Source of the DNA: Globisporangium splendens
Taxonomy: Eukaryota > Oomycota > Peronosporomycetes > Pythiales > Pythiaceae
Length of the DNA: 64,000 bases
Reading direction: 5' to 3'
NCBI GenBank assembly: GCA_006386115.1
Contig: VFIW01000096.1
Coordinates: forward strand, 62,001-126,000
The notes below the pieces were generated by a model. The model was given only the letters and a program-made list of their open reading frames with translations. It had not been told where the DNA came from and did no database searches. This document shows positions 42,036-51,664 of the stretch, piece by piece. Position numbers and translations under genes: made by a program. Numbering within the stretch: position 1 is the first letter of the stretch; every line of letters begins with the position of its first letter.

Positions 42036-43091
42036 CTACAGCCACTTGGTACGCGTATACGAGTAGGGGTCGTTCTCGACAACCTGCGGCACGAATTGCG
42101 CGATCTCATCGATGCGCGCCTTGATCTCCGGTGTGATCTTGTCGATGACCGCGTTCGCCTTGAGGTTTTCTTCCAACTGACGGATGTTGGACGCACCGAG
42201 GATGACGGTTGAGACGTTTGGGTTCGACGCGCACCACGCAATTGCGAGCTGCGCCAGCGAACAGCCAAGCTCGTCAGAAATGTCTTTCAGCTTTTCCGTC
42301 TTGGCGATGCGTTCATCAAGATCTGTCTGCATCATTCCTCGCACCATCACATTCGCAAGGCGAGTGCCCCCAGGGATCCCGTTCGAGTATTTGCCCGTGA
42401 GGATGCCAAACGCAAGAGGCGACCATGTTGTGAGCCCGTACTTGTACTTCTTGTATAGGTTGACGTAGTCGAAGTCGACACGCGAGCGCTCGAAGATGTG
42501 GTACTGCGGCTGCTCAACCACAGGACGAACCAAGCCGAGACGGTCCGCGATCTCGCACGCCTCGATGATGTCGTGCGAAGTCCACTCGCTGGTCCCCCAG
42601 TAGAACGCCCAACCTTGCTGGATCACGAAGTTCATCGCGCGAACCGTTTCCTCGATCGGCGTTGATACCTCTGGGCGGTGGCAGAAGATCACGTCGACAT
42701 AATCAAAGCCGAATCGCTTGAGCGATGCCTTGGTGCCCTCGATGATGTGCTTGCGACTCAACCCCATGTCGTTCGGACCGGCATCCATGCCCTTCGTGCC
42801 CATGAATATCTTGGTGCTCACCACGAGATCTTCGCGGGTCCACACGCCGTTCTTGATCCCGTGTTGGATTACTTCGCCCATGACTTGCTCGGCCTTTCCC
42901 CACCCGTAGCCTTCGGCGTTGTCGAAAAAGTTGACACCGCCCTGGTAGGCCTTGACCATGATGTCGTACGCTGCGTCAATGTCGAAATGGCCGTCGAACG
43001 TGACGAAGGACCCGAAGGAGAGGCGGGAGACGAGCAAGCCCGAGTTGCCCAGGTAGCGGTACTTCATGTTGTGGATTGCAGGAGCAGCCAT
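42036..43091 (-). CDS. Aldo-keto reductase (array copy 10)
   Basis: 351 aa, intronless, ATG 43091, N-terminus MAAPAIHNMKYRYLG. Catalytic D57, Y62, K94 and H138. A longer loop after the catalytic lysine (FMGTKGMDAGPNDMG) replaces the usual NDQG. It also has SFVTFDGHFDID and LANVMVRGMMQTDLD. Loops WGTSE, TWSPLAFGILTGKY and ILGAS are standard. The C-terminus RTKWL is like copies 1, 3 and 4. Upstream are an initiator-like site and two variants of the GAGTGCAGGT box (43337-43395). Confidence 0.93.
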   Translation of the reverse strand: MAAPAIHNMKYRYLGNSGLLVSRLSFGSFVTFDGHFDIDAAYDIMVKAYQGGVNFFDNAEGYGWGKAEQVMGEVIQHGIKNGVWTREDLVVSTKIFMGTKGMDAGPNDMGLSRKHIIEGTKASLKRFGFDYVDVIFCHRPEVSTPIEETVRAMNFVIQQGWAFYWGTSEWTSHDIIEACEIADRLGLVRPVVEQPQYHIFERSRVDFDYVNLYKKYKYGLTTWSPLAFGILTGKYSNGIPGGTRLANVMVRGMMQTDLDERIAKTEKLKDISDELGCSLAQLAIAWCASNPNVSTVILGASNIRQLEENLKANAVIDKITPEIKARIDEIAQFVPQVVENDPYSYTRTKWL

Positions 43092-43150
43092 ACTGTTGAA
43101 GCGGAGCAGAATGTCGGAGACGCTGGAGAAGAAGTGTCTGGGCCAGACGG

Positions 43151-43168
43151 AAAGTCGGAAAATGAGGC
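43151..43168 (-). promoter_or_regulatory. Oomycete-type initiator of array copy 10
   Basis: Minus strand GCCTCATTTTCCGACTTT, 60 bp before ATG 43091. Confidence 0.5.
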
Positions 43169-43435
43169 ATGCAAGAGTCTCCGCAGCGTGGAGGGTGGAG
43201 TGGGGTCTTTTCAGCGGTACTTACAATTCTCAGTAACGACTGATCATTCGCTTTTGGGATCCAGATACTGCTGCTATAGCATAACCAGGAAACTGCTGAT
43301 GCAGATGGAGTGAAGGTCATACAATAATCACTGCAATGTTGACAAGGTCGGAGTGAAGGTCACTTGATCATCACAGTGATGTCGACGGAATCGGAGTGCA
43401 GGTGAGCAAATCCTGATGATGATGATAAGGAATCT

Positions 43436-43470
43436 ATTGAACTTAGAGTTTAAGATTCCCCGGGGAAGAG
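43436..43470 (-). mobile_element. LINE 3' terminal remnant
   Basis: Minus strand reads GGAATCTTAAACT, then AAGTTCAATAGATTCCTTATC, matching the LINE 3' UTR end (GGAATTCTTAAACT, AAGTTCAATAGAATTACC). It is followed by an ATC repeat instead of TC. Confidence 0.6.
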
Positions 43471-43976
43471 AATTGGTGGGTTCTCAGCTATCATATCCTG
43501 CCGTAACACAAGCATTCTCACACTTGCGTCCGGGGTTTTCGTAATTTTCTAGTTTATCTGGCATTTGTAGTTTCATCGTTTGCCATTTTGTAAAGGCTTT
43601 GTTCGTTGTTGTATACGTTTTGGCTGTGCTTAGTCAGCCGCACTTGCACTGGTGATCGTCGCGCTTCGATGCTTCGATCACGGCTCGAGTCACACGAGCG
43701 CACGTGCGTTTGATTGTGACTTCGCCTTCTCCTTTAACATTTGTCAGTGCTTCAGCAGGACTTTGATTATCTGATCCGCTGGTTCTGCACATACTTGAAA
43801 GGAATGCGCAAAGTTGATCATTGTGCTTGATTCACCCGGTCTGACTGATGGGCATCGTCATTTCTGGGTTTCATTGCGAGGGGTCTTGGTGCGGCATAGC
43901 CGACGGGCTATTCCTAGGGGTCTAGAGCTGCTCGGTATGGTGGCCGTAGACAGCGGCGGTCATGTACTGCGCGGTG
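43471..43976. other. Region before LINE copy A, possibly its longer 5' UTR
   Basis: No gene seen. Copy B has no counterpart because it abuts another LINE piece at 57273, so I cannot tell whether this is element or host sequence. Confidence 0.3.
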
Positions 43977-44160
43977 CACTTTCCATCTAGCCTTATAAAG
44001 GACAGACAGCCTTGGTACCAGCTGTTTGTATCGGGATACAATTACCACTGCAACAACCGACAGTCCTCTGCAAAGATCGTCGGAAAGGAGCGAGTACACT
44101 GAACTGAGTATACAAGCCTCTATAAAGAGCGATAAGCGAAAGCTTGCTCCTGAGGTCTCC

Positions 44161-45735
44161 ATGACGAATATGGGGCAACCAAAGGAGGGGGCCGCGTGGA
44201 AGGAAGCTCCGGAAGGAGTTTCCACGAAGACAGCCATCACGCTGCGGAGTGGGCAGGCGCAAGTCGACGCTGAGATGGCAGTACGAGCGTCACAGCACAG
44301 GAAAGGGGGAGCCCCAGATCCTGTGCGCACGAACGAAACGGTCCAATTAAATGCAGGAGGACAAGACAAGTCTGGGGCCATTGAGGAGGGCACGACACCA
44401 ACGCGTGCAGAAGGCGCTCGGAAAGAAGCGTCGACGGAGACTGCACCAGTGGAGAGATACGAAGCCCTCGCCGCGAAGCTGCGTGTGTCACCAAACGCGG
44501 TCAACAGAGTGGAGATTGAATACGAAGTGCGGTTAATTTTCACAGCTCTCTACAACGGGATGCGGATTCTGGAGAAACAAAAAAAGGCGAACGACAATTG
44601 CCCAACACTCAACGGAGAAGAAGCGGACGCGCTGGTGGACCTATTCCGTCTACTGGCAATTGAAAAGGGAAAATCCTTTCCGGAGTGGAAGCGGACGATC
44701 CAAGATTTATGCAAGGATATGCACCGGTCGTCGTGGACAGTGGTAGCGCTTATCCAAAAGAGAATTGACCAAAACAGGCTCGCAGCAGAAACCAAGGCTT
44801 CGCCATGGGGTTCGCAATCGAGCACCAGCACTCAAACAAACGTCAAAGAGCAAGGCACCCAGCCCTTCATTTTCAAATCGAACAAATACTCGGAGGAGGA
44901 ACAACGCAACATGATCCGACACTGCAAGCAAAAGTTCGAGTACTCAGTGACCCTGCGCCAGACGACAACGATGGAATGGGATATCATGCTAGCGATCGTG
45001 GAAGGCGAACTCCTGATTCGACACTTGCCTCAATTCCTTCGACGAGTATGTGATGGGGACACTCTCTTCCGTTTCCAGAACACCATCGCAGCTCAGGTGG
45101 AAGGAGAGCTGGTCGGCAAATTATCGGATGCGACACAAGTCTACAAAGATCATCAGTCGACCGGACGAATCGTGGAAGCCATCTTGCAAGCAGCGAGATG
45201 AACATGGCCTTGTTTAAGAATACTTGAAGAAGACGACAGGCAAGCGATTCCACGGTTACCCACTCGATATGTGTGGTCCAAGATCCCATCAATCGCAGCT
45301 CTGGGAGGTGCTCTTTGAAGAGAAATCGTGTCCAAAACGCTTATCGATGTCAGACGAATTATTTGGCGAGGGCGAACGATCATCCTTCACCACGCATCCA
45401 AGTACCGAATGGCTCCTTGTTTAATCTGCGGGGCAGCGGGACATTTCGCGCGAACGTGTAAGGCAACGGAACAGGAACTAAAAACTAACAACTGTATTCA
45501 CGCAGACGATGAGATCGTGAGTAAACTCCCGAGAAAGCCAGCCACTTTCACCAGTGCAGCGGAAATTAAGGAGTCTGTCTCAGATGGCATTGACAAAAAG
45601 AAACAGCCACTTCAACCCGCAACAGAGAATCCTCACGCCAGTGGGGAAAACGAGCCGAGCGAGAACACGAATCCCGTGACGCCTGATGAGACAAACACGT
45701 CCAGCCCACAACCGAACTCCAACCCAAAAATCTAA
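44161..45735 (+). pseudogene. LINE A ORF1, gag-like part with CCHC knuckle, two in-frame TGA
   Basis: First ATG at 44161 (frame open from 44026). A polar N-terminus leads into a helical region (NRVEIEYEVRLIFTALYNG, FPEWKRTIQDLCKDM). One frame continues with clear coding character past TGA 45199-45201 (LEEDDRQAIPRLPTRYVW) and TGA 45316-45318 (REIVSKTLIDVRRIIWRG). It then reaches a zinc knuckle CLICGAAGHFARTC (45418-45459, spacing C2-C4-H4-C) and a Ser/Pro/Glu-rich tail ending at TAA. Knuckles of this type bind the element RNA. Copy B has both TGAs at the same places. Confidence 0.75.
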
Positions 45736-45806
45736 CAAAAAATGTGTCGTTTACGGTGAAAACAGGAATTTCAGTACAACAAACCGGCAATCTCAAAGAA
45801 CAGGCG

Positions 45807-46766
45807 ATGGCGAAACCAAACGATGGAGCAGCGAATACAAAAGGACCCGCGCCAAAGGCAAGCCAGAAAAACGGTCCAAGACAAATTTCCAAGGATGACA
45901 TCCGATGGGCAAAAGAGCTGATGCGCTTCAGACGAGATATGGACGAGTTAATGAAGGTGCACGTGGAAAGACAAACCGAGCTCAACCCGAATCGCAACGA
46001 CATCATGGACTGGGATGGGGAGTACACGCTTCAAGACGTGATGGACGCCAACGGACTTGCAGAAGCAACAACACCACCTACCGGAAATTGCCAATTTTAT
46101 GCAGTGGCGGAAGCGATGCTCCAAATCGTGCATGACAACATGGCAAATGAGAAGCTGCTCGAGGCCACGGCGAGCAGAATCAAGCAAAGCATGAACGCGG
46201 CCGCACGTCTCAACTTCGATCTCGAATTCCCTGAAGGAACTCATTTGGGAATACTCGAAGCACTGGGGAGAGGGGATCGAAAAATGAGCCCAAAAGAAAG
46301 GAAAGCAGATGTCCTCAACTATTTCAGTGATATCGCAGGTAGCTCCTCCAGTCGATCTTCCACGTTGCCAGGGTCCCTGTGGGGTGGCCCGGAGTCCATG
46401 TGGATGGCTGCCAAGGCTTTGCAGAGAAAAACCTTCGTGCTGATCGAGACAACGTACAGAGACCGTAAGGGCTTTGCAATTTACAAGCCGCAATCCAGAG
46501 TCCATGAAGGCGGCCAGTTTTTGTCAGCCAAAGAATATGTGTGCACGGGGAAGCAATGGGAAGACGAGCTCCGTCAAGACAGAAACGAAGCAGAGGCCAC
46601 GAGCAGTCCGCTACCAATTGTGATGAAATTCGCAAACGAACACTACAACAGTCTGCACTTCAGAACCCTTAACGACCCAACGCCACTGGCGAATATGACG
46701 AGCTCATCATTAGCGAAGCATCTCCAAGGATCCGAGAGGAGCAAGACGGTGTTCAAGACGGACTGA
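45807..46766 (+). CDS. LINE A OTU-type cysteine protease domain ORF
   Basis: 320 codons from ATG 45807 (frame open from 45744) to TGA. The core PPTGNCQFYAVAEAML supplies the catalytic Cys (residue 95), WGGPESMWMAAKALQRK matches the middle OTU signature, and NEHYNSLHF supplies the catalytic His (residue 279). The usual DGNC is TGNC here. OTU proteins cleave ubiquitin or similar chains. OTU domains are known in a few LINE groups such as Dualen/RandI. The frame goes on after the TGA with sensible sequence (SGQFDSERETDDS). A basic, Lys/Asn-rich linker precedes the domain. Confidence 0.78.
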   Translation: MAKPNDGAANTKGPAPKASQKNGPRQISKDDIRWAKELMRFRRDMDELMKVHVERQTELNPNRNDIMDWDGEYTLQDVMDANGLAEATTPPTGNCQFYAVAEAMLQIVHDNMANEKLLEATASRIKQSMNAAARLNFDLEFPEGTHLGILEALGRGDRKMSPKERKADVLNYFSDIAGSSSSRSSTLPGSLWGGPESMWMAAKALQRKTFVLIETTYRDRKGFAIYKPQSRVHEGGQFLSAKEYVCTGKQWEDELRQDRNEAEATSSPLPIVMKFANEHYNSLHFRTLNDPTPLANMTSSSLAKHLQGSERSKTVFKTD

Positions 46767-46805
46767 TCTGGTCAATTCGATTCCGAACGAGAAACAGACG
46801 ATTCG

Positions 46806-47842
46806 ATGGAGGACAGCGACAATTCCAGTTTGGGAGAGTCAGTGTGGACTCCATCGCTGGACGAGCGAGAAAAGTTCGAGCCAAACCAGCTCAGCGGACA
46901 ACACGGCTGGTCGTTCGCATCTCAGGAGAATCAGCTTGTGGTACATCACTCGCCCACAACCGAGTTACCTCAACAACCCAGGAAGCGAGATAGAGACGAA
47001 ACCCTGATGCTCACAGCAATAGATGGTGACGTCGCGATAAACCTGAACAGCCCCAATGTCCCCCTCAAGAAAACCAAAACGCTGTCGAGACGTTTGGCGA
47101 TCGAAGGAGACTCCATGCAGAAACGAAGAGACCTCGAGCGACGCTGCAGGAGCATTGGGAAGGGTTCCAGGAGCAATGGAAGCAAGAAACCAAATGCCCC
47201 TTTCCTCTGCTCTCGTCCAATCGTGATGTATGGGCGCAGGCAGCTCTCAATGAGTGGGAGCGAATTCTAGCGATGTTGAAGACGTCGCCAGGGCCGCATC
47301 ACGTACTGAATCATCTCAGCGGGCCAACGCTAGTGGACTTGACGCAAGTTCTGCGCGAACAGGTGATTGAGGAAGGGCTCAAACGTCTTGTACACCGCAC
47401 CGATCAAGTAGAAACCAGGGTATGGATCACAGGTTGGTTTGACAGGATTGCAACGGCAACCACGAAGCAACAACGGGCCGCACTGCTCAACTCCAAGGAA
47501 GACTGGTTGACGCTTGGAAAAATGAAGTACGGTGGGCTCGAAGTTCTGCGACTTTGTCACCCGACCCAGCAAGAGAAGCTCAGCCGCTACATCATCTGCA
47601 CAGTGGTGTATGAGGAGGAGCTGCAGACGTTCAGGTCCAGTGACGCCGAAGACCCACACAACCTGTACGAGGCGATTGAAGACTTCTGTGCGATGTTGAA
47701 GCAAACCAGAGAACTCAAAGCAGCCTTCAAGAGTGGAGAGGAGCTCAGCGAATGGTCAGCTCTTTCGGTGATCATGGCTCAAGTCACCATGGAAGTGGAC
47801 TCGGTCGAGCCTTCAAGGTTGGACACTCATCTTCCTCAATGA
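46806..47842 (+). pseudogene. LINE A ORF1 C-terminal part with frameshift
   Basis: The first 300 bp (MEDSDNSSLGESVWTPSLDE and on) continue the OTU frame. Near 47120 coding character moves to another frame (LQEHWEGFQEQWKQETKC, then NRDVWAQAALNEWERILAML) and runs to 47842. The last residues of copy B's version (VEPSRY) are replaced by the RNase H junction in copy A. No domain recognised; helical and charged. Confidence 0.6.
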
Positions 47843-48180
47843 ACGCAGCAATCGATGGGAACTCAAAGCATGCGGCTATGCGTACATGGGACCGGAAGTC
47901 ACGAACAATTGGTGCGAATACAGAGCGCTGAAAGGTGGCCTGGCATACAGTGCACACTGCCTACGGCACTACGAAGTCAAGTTGGAAGTCTTCGGAGATA
48001 GCCATACGATTGTCGCAGCCCAGAACGGGTTCGTCTCGATACGCCAGACCAAGTTGCAGTCACTAGCAATTCGAGTAAACCAAATCATCGCCAACTTTGC
48101 GTGGACCTCCTAGGATCACACAAGACGAGAACAAAACAAAATGGCCGATCTTCTCACCAACATGGCAATGAACTCCAAGA
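47817..48180 (+). pseudogene. LINE A RNase H fragment
   Basis: Lacks the first catalytic Asp (YFDGGA region is deleted) but keeps NNWCEYRALKGGL, VFGDSH and KMADLL. It has the same TAG for Trp as the fragment at 34523-35269 (FAWTS-stop-DHTRREQ), so both derive from one source copy. Not functional. Confidence 0.8.
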
Positions 48181-48189
48181 GTGCGTAGA

Positions 48190-48191
<2 letters not shown>

Positions 48192-48236
<45 letters not shown>
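48192..48236. repeat. CT microsatellite, about 22 units
   Basis: Uninterrupted dinucleotide run followed by GATGTATATATATATAAAC. It sits at the broken 3' end of LINE copy A; other copies end in short TC tails, so it may be an expanded element tail. Confidence 0.9.
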
Positions 48237-48240
<4 letters not shown>

Positions 48241-48594
48241 TATATATATATAAACTTGCACAGGTGTAGAGAATCCAAACCTCGGGGCACGATGAGATGT
48301 CACAAAATAGCAAATGCAACTGGTGTTTTGCGTTTTCTTGAAGGAAAAAGTACCTCTGATTAAAGTAGATCTGGAAGCGCAAGAGTGGTGGTCTTGTGCA
48401 TCATCATTGCCTCGATCCAATGGGAATGCTTGCGCACAATTTCGCTTTTATTGGCTTCCACTATGGCATGCCATTGCACTTTCGAACGACAGTTGAAACT
48501 TCTTAAAGCACGACCACCATCAGTTGATATTAACCAGGTCACACTTTGAAATTTGCAGCACTTTGCAACAACCACCCTCTTTGGACTCTACACG
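48237..48594. other. Intergenic, leader of array copy 11
   Basis: No gene. GGTCACACTTTGAAATTTGC (48537-48556) is a weak initiator candidate 40-60 bp before the ATG. Confidence 0.35.
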
Positions 48595-49650
48595 ATGGCC
48601 ACTCCTGCTCCTGCGCAGCACAACATGAAGTACCGCTACTTGGGCAACTCTGGACTGCTCGTGTCGACGCTCTCGCTCGGAAGCTGGGTCACTTTCAACG
48701 GCAACTTCGGTGTCGACGATGCATACGCCATCATGGTCAAGGCTTTCGAAGGTGGTGTCAACTTCTTCGATAACGCCGAAGGGTATGCTTTGGGTAAATC
48801 CGAGGAGATCATGGGCCAGGTTGTCCAGCGCGGTATCGAGAACGGTGTCTGGCAGCGCGAAGATTTGGTGCTTACAACGAAGATCTTTCTTGGCACGAAG
48901 ACTAGCCCGGGTCCTAATGACCAGGGGTTGAGTCGTAAGCACGTTGTCGAAGGCACGAAGGCGTCATTGAAGCGTATGCAACTGGACTATGTGGATGTGA
49001 TTTTCTGCCACCGCCCTGACTCATTGACTCCAATCGAGGAAACCGTGCGTGCCATGAACTTTGTGATCGAGCAAGGCTGGGCATTCTACTGGGGAACCAG
49101 TGAGTGGAGCTCGGCGCAAATCATTGAGGCGTGCGAGGTCGCGGATCGCCTTGGACTCATCCGTCCGATTGTGGAGCAGCCTGAGTATCACATCTTGCAG
49201 CGCTCTCGAGTGGAGTTCGATTATGTGAACCTGTACAAGAAGTACAAGCTTGGTCTCACGACCTGGTCGCCTCTCGCGTTTGGTATCTTGACTGGCAAGT
49301 ACAGCCAGGGAATTCCAGAGGGATCCCGCTTGCAGACGGAGTGGATTGCGTCGCTCGTTCCGGACCTCCCTGTGCGGGCCGCCAAGGCTGACAAGCTCAA
49401 AGTCATTGCTGATGAGCTTGGTTGCTCGCTCGCTCAGTTTGCGATCGCTTGGTGTGCGTCCAACAAGAATGTGTCGACCGTGATTCTTGGCGCGTCCAAT
49501 GTTCGCCAGTTGGAAGAGAACCTCAAGGCAAGCGTGTTCATCGACAAGATCACACCTGAGATCAAGGCGCGTGTTGATGAAATTGCGCAGTTTGTGCCGA
49601 CGATTCCACAACATGACCGTTACTTCACCATTCGTGAGCGTCATTTGTAA
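48595..49650 (+). CDS. Aldo-keto reductase (array copy 11)
   Basis: 351 aa, ATG 48595, stop TAA. Catalytic D59, Y64, K96 and H139. Distinct residues include WVTFNGNFGVDDAYAIM, GVWQREDLVLTTKIF, WSSAQIIEACEVADRL, EYHILQRSRVEFDY and LPVRAAKADK. WSPLAFGILTGKY and ILGAS loops are standard. It is the first intact reductase after LINE copy A and shows no long exchange tract with array copy 12. Confidence 0.94.
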   Translation: MATPAPAQHNMKYRYLGNSGLLVSTLSLGSWVTFNGNFGVDDAYAIMVKAFEGGVNFFDNAEGYALGKSEEIMGQVVQRGIENGVWQREDLVLTTKIFLGTKTSPGPNDQGLSRKHVVEGTKASLKRMQLDYVDVIFCHRPDSLTPIEETVRAMNFVIEQGWAFYWGTSEWSSAQIIEACEVADRLGLIRPIVEQPEYHILQRSRVEFDYVNLYKKYKLGLTTWSPLAFGILTGKYSQGIPEGSRLQTEWIASLVPDLPVRAAKADKLKVIADELGCSLAQFAIAWCASNKNVSTVILGASNVRQLEENLKASVFIDKITPEIKARVDEIAQFVPTIPQHDRYFTIRERHL

Positions 49651-50611
49651 TTGTGCTGATTCAGGCGATCGTGCTGATCGAGTACTGGTGATACTTCGAA
49701 TATGTAGCACCAAAATTGGTCCATTCGTCGCCTTTCCTACCTCTTTCTTTTGTCATGACAGTGTTTTGTACTCACTAGTTGAAAATGGTATTTCTTTCTG
49801 GAAGTGCTGTGCCAGAAAAACGTTGTATTCGTGAAAGTCAAACCTAATTTGGTTCTTTGGCGCATGTAACTTTCGTATTTTCTACTGTCACCTAGGACTC
49901 ATGTGGAAGGAGCATGTCAATCAAGTCGATAAGAGGAGTTTCTTTGGATAAGAAAATGCAGCGGCGATCAGTGACTTCCGTAACTCACTTGAGTCATAAT
50001 GGTTTCGTTCTTCACGGGTTCCAGGCTTCAGTTCTCAAAGCATTAGTAGGCACATTCAAAGCACACGAGGGCCAGATAAACTCGCACGATCTGTCCCCTT
50101 CATGCACGAGAGCGTCCTGGTTTTAGCAAGGAGAAGGCTGACGAGTTCTTTCTGGCAACGAAATTGGTCAACAGTGGTGGCAGTCGATAGCCCCTGGCGA
50201 TTTATCACGGCGTGATCCGGATGTTTTTTGCACAGGGAAGTTGACGCCCAGCTCATCTGTTTGCTGGCCAACACACTCAACTGTGACTGTTCCCCTGTGC
50301 GTAAACAAGCTCTGTCTATTTCACCTAAAAAAGGTGCTGATTACTATCCAGGAGAGCTTCCATATCGCATTACAGAGGCTATACATTTTGCACTTGCTGT
50401 AAATCTAGCTTGTTGTGTACTTTTCAGTTTCGATACAACTAAGAAATGCAGTGTATTATTGATAGCTGTAAAAGGTATTTGTGATGGAGCCACTTTCCAA
50501 CCATGTTGTCGTCCATGGCTGTTTATTTGGCCAACAGTGGAGCTCATTTCTGGATTTACTTGGATCTGCAACAACAGCAAGCCGCTCTCCACTAACCAGC
50601 TATAATACAAG
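49651..50611. other. Intergenic, no gene seen
   Basis: Contains the initiator of array copy 12 and otherwise nothing recognised. Confidence 0.4.
50542..50559 (+). promoter_or_regulatory. Oomycete-type initiator of array copy 12
   Basis: GCTCATTTCTGGATTTAC, a close match to GCTCATTYYNCAWTTT, 53 bp before ATG 50612. Confidence 0.6.
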
Positions 50612-51664
50612 ATGGCGACTCCAGCACCAGCGACGCACGACATGAAGTACCGCTACTTGGGCAACACCGGTCTGCTTGTGTCCACGCTCTCGCTCGGCGT
50701 GATGACGTTTGGCGACAAACTGAAGGGTGATGACGCGTACAACATGGTGGTCAAGGCGTATCAAAGTGGAGTCAATTTCTTCGACACGGCCGAATTCTAC
50801 GGTCTCGGTTTGTGCGAGACGATCTTGGGCGAGATTATCCAAAAGGGCATCAAGAACGGAGTCTGGCAACGCGAAGACCTCGTCATCAGCACCAAGATCT
50901 TCGTTGGCACGAAGGTCAACCCAGGTCCGAACGACCAAGGGCTGAGCCGCAAGCATATTGTTGAAGGTATCAAGGCGTCGCTCAAGCGACTGCAATTGGA
51001 CTATGTTGACGTGATTTTCTGCCACCGTCCCGAATCGTCCACTCCGATTGAGGAAACCGTTCGCGCGATGAACTTTGTGATTGAGCAAGGTTGGGCGTTC
51101 TACTGGGGGACCAGCGAATGGAAGTCCGCCGACATCATCGAAGCATGCGAAATCGCCGATCGCCTCAAACTTATCCGTCCTGTTGTGGAGCAGCCACAAT
51201 ACAACATCTTTGAGCGTGCACGTGTGGACTTTGACTTTGTGAATCTGTACAAGAAGTACAAGCTTGGTCTCACCACATTTTCGCCACTCCGGTATGGTCT
51301 CATCTCGGGAAAGCACAGTCAGGGCATCGCTGAAGGCACCCGCTTGACGGACCCTGCTGCTCAACGAAGAATCAAAGACCTTGACGCAAAACTTGTGAAG
51401 GCCGACTCACTCAAGACAGTGGCCGATGACCTTGGATGTACTACTGCGCAACTCGCTATCGCTTGGTGTGCGTCCAACAAAAACGTGTCGACCGTCATGC
51501 TTGGCGCGTCCAACATTCAACAACTGGAAGAAAACCTCGAGGCCAGCGCGTTCATCGACAAGATGACTCCGGAGATCAAGGCACGCATCGATGTGATTGC
51601 GAAATATGTTCCGGAACTTCCAGAGTACGACCAGTTCTACACAGTGCGCGAAAAGCACTTGTAA
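50612..51664 (+). CDS. Aldo-keto reductase, FSPLR subgroup (array copy 12)
   Basis: 350 aa, ATG 50612, stop TAA. Catalytic D58 and Y63 within FFDTAEFYGLG (Thr for the Asn of most copies, as in Kv-beta FDTAE), K95 and H138. Loop TTFSPLRYGLISGKH; tail VMLGASNIQQLEENLEASAFIDKM. Together with array copies 8 and 9 it defines a subgroup with altered cofactor-loop residues. Confidence 0.94.
   Translation: MATPAPATHDMKYRYLGNTGLLVSTLSLGVMTFGDKLKGDDAYNMVVKAYQSGVNFFDTAEFYGLGLCETILGEIIQKGIKNGVWQREDLVISTKIFVGTKVNPGPNDQGLSRKHIVEGIKASLKRLQLDYVDVIFCHRPESSTPIEETVRAMNFVIEQGWAFYWGTSEWKSADIIEACEIADRLKLIRPVVEQPQYNIFERARVDFDFVNLYKKYKLGLTTFSPLRYGLISGKHSQGIAEGTRLTDPAAQRRIKDLDAKLVKADSLKTVADDLGCTTAQLAIAWCASNKNVSTVMLGASNIQQLEENLEASAFIDKMTPEIKARIDVIAKYVPELPEYDQFYTVREKHL

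Larger units (their letters stand above)
43977..48186 (+). mobile_element. LINE copy A, internally deleted (no APE or RT)
   Basis: Starts at CACTTTCCATCTAGCC, the same point as copy B, with TTATAAAGG shortly inside. The first 200 bp differ from copy B in many places; from about 44220 to 47815 the two are almost identical. At 47815-47820 the sequence jumps from the end of ORF1 (GAGCCTTCAAGG) into RNase H (TTGGACACTC), removing the whole endonuclease and reverse transcriptase with a shared GGT at the joint. The RNase H piece ends at 48180, before the normal 3' UTR, and runs into a CT microsatellite. It cannot move on its own. Confidence 0.9.

Noticed and set aside
47800..47830. LINE A joint as a spliced retrocopy
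   Set aside because: The left side has CAAG|GTACTA but the right side lacks an AG before the joining base; a microhomology deletion fits better.
23900..48115. TAG reassigned to Trp
   Set aside because: Intact genes here (array copies 2 and 6) end in TAG, and the TAG-for-Trp cases are in otherwise decayed genes.
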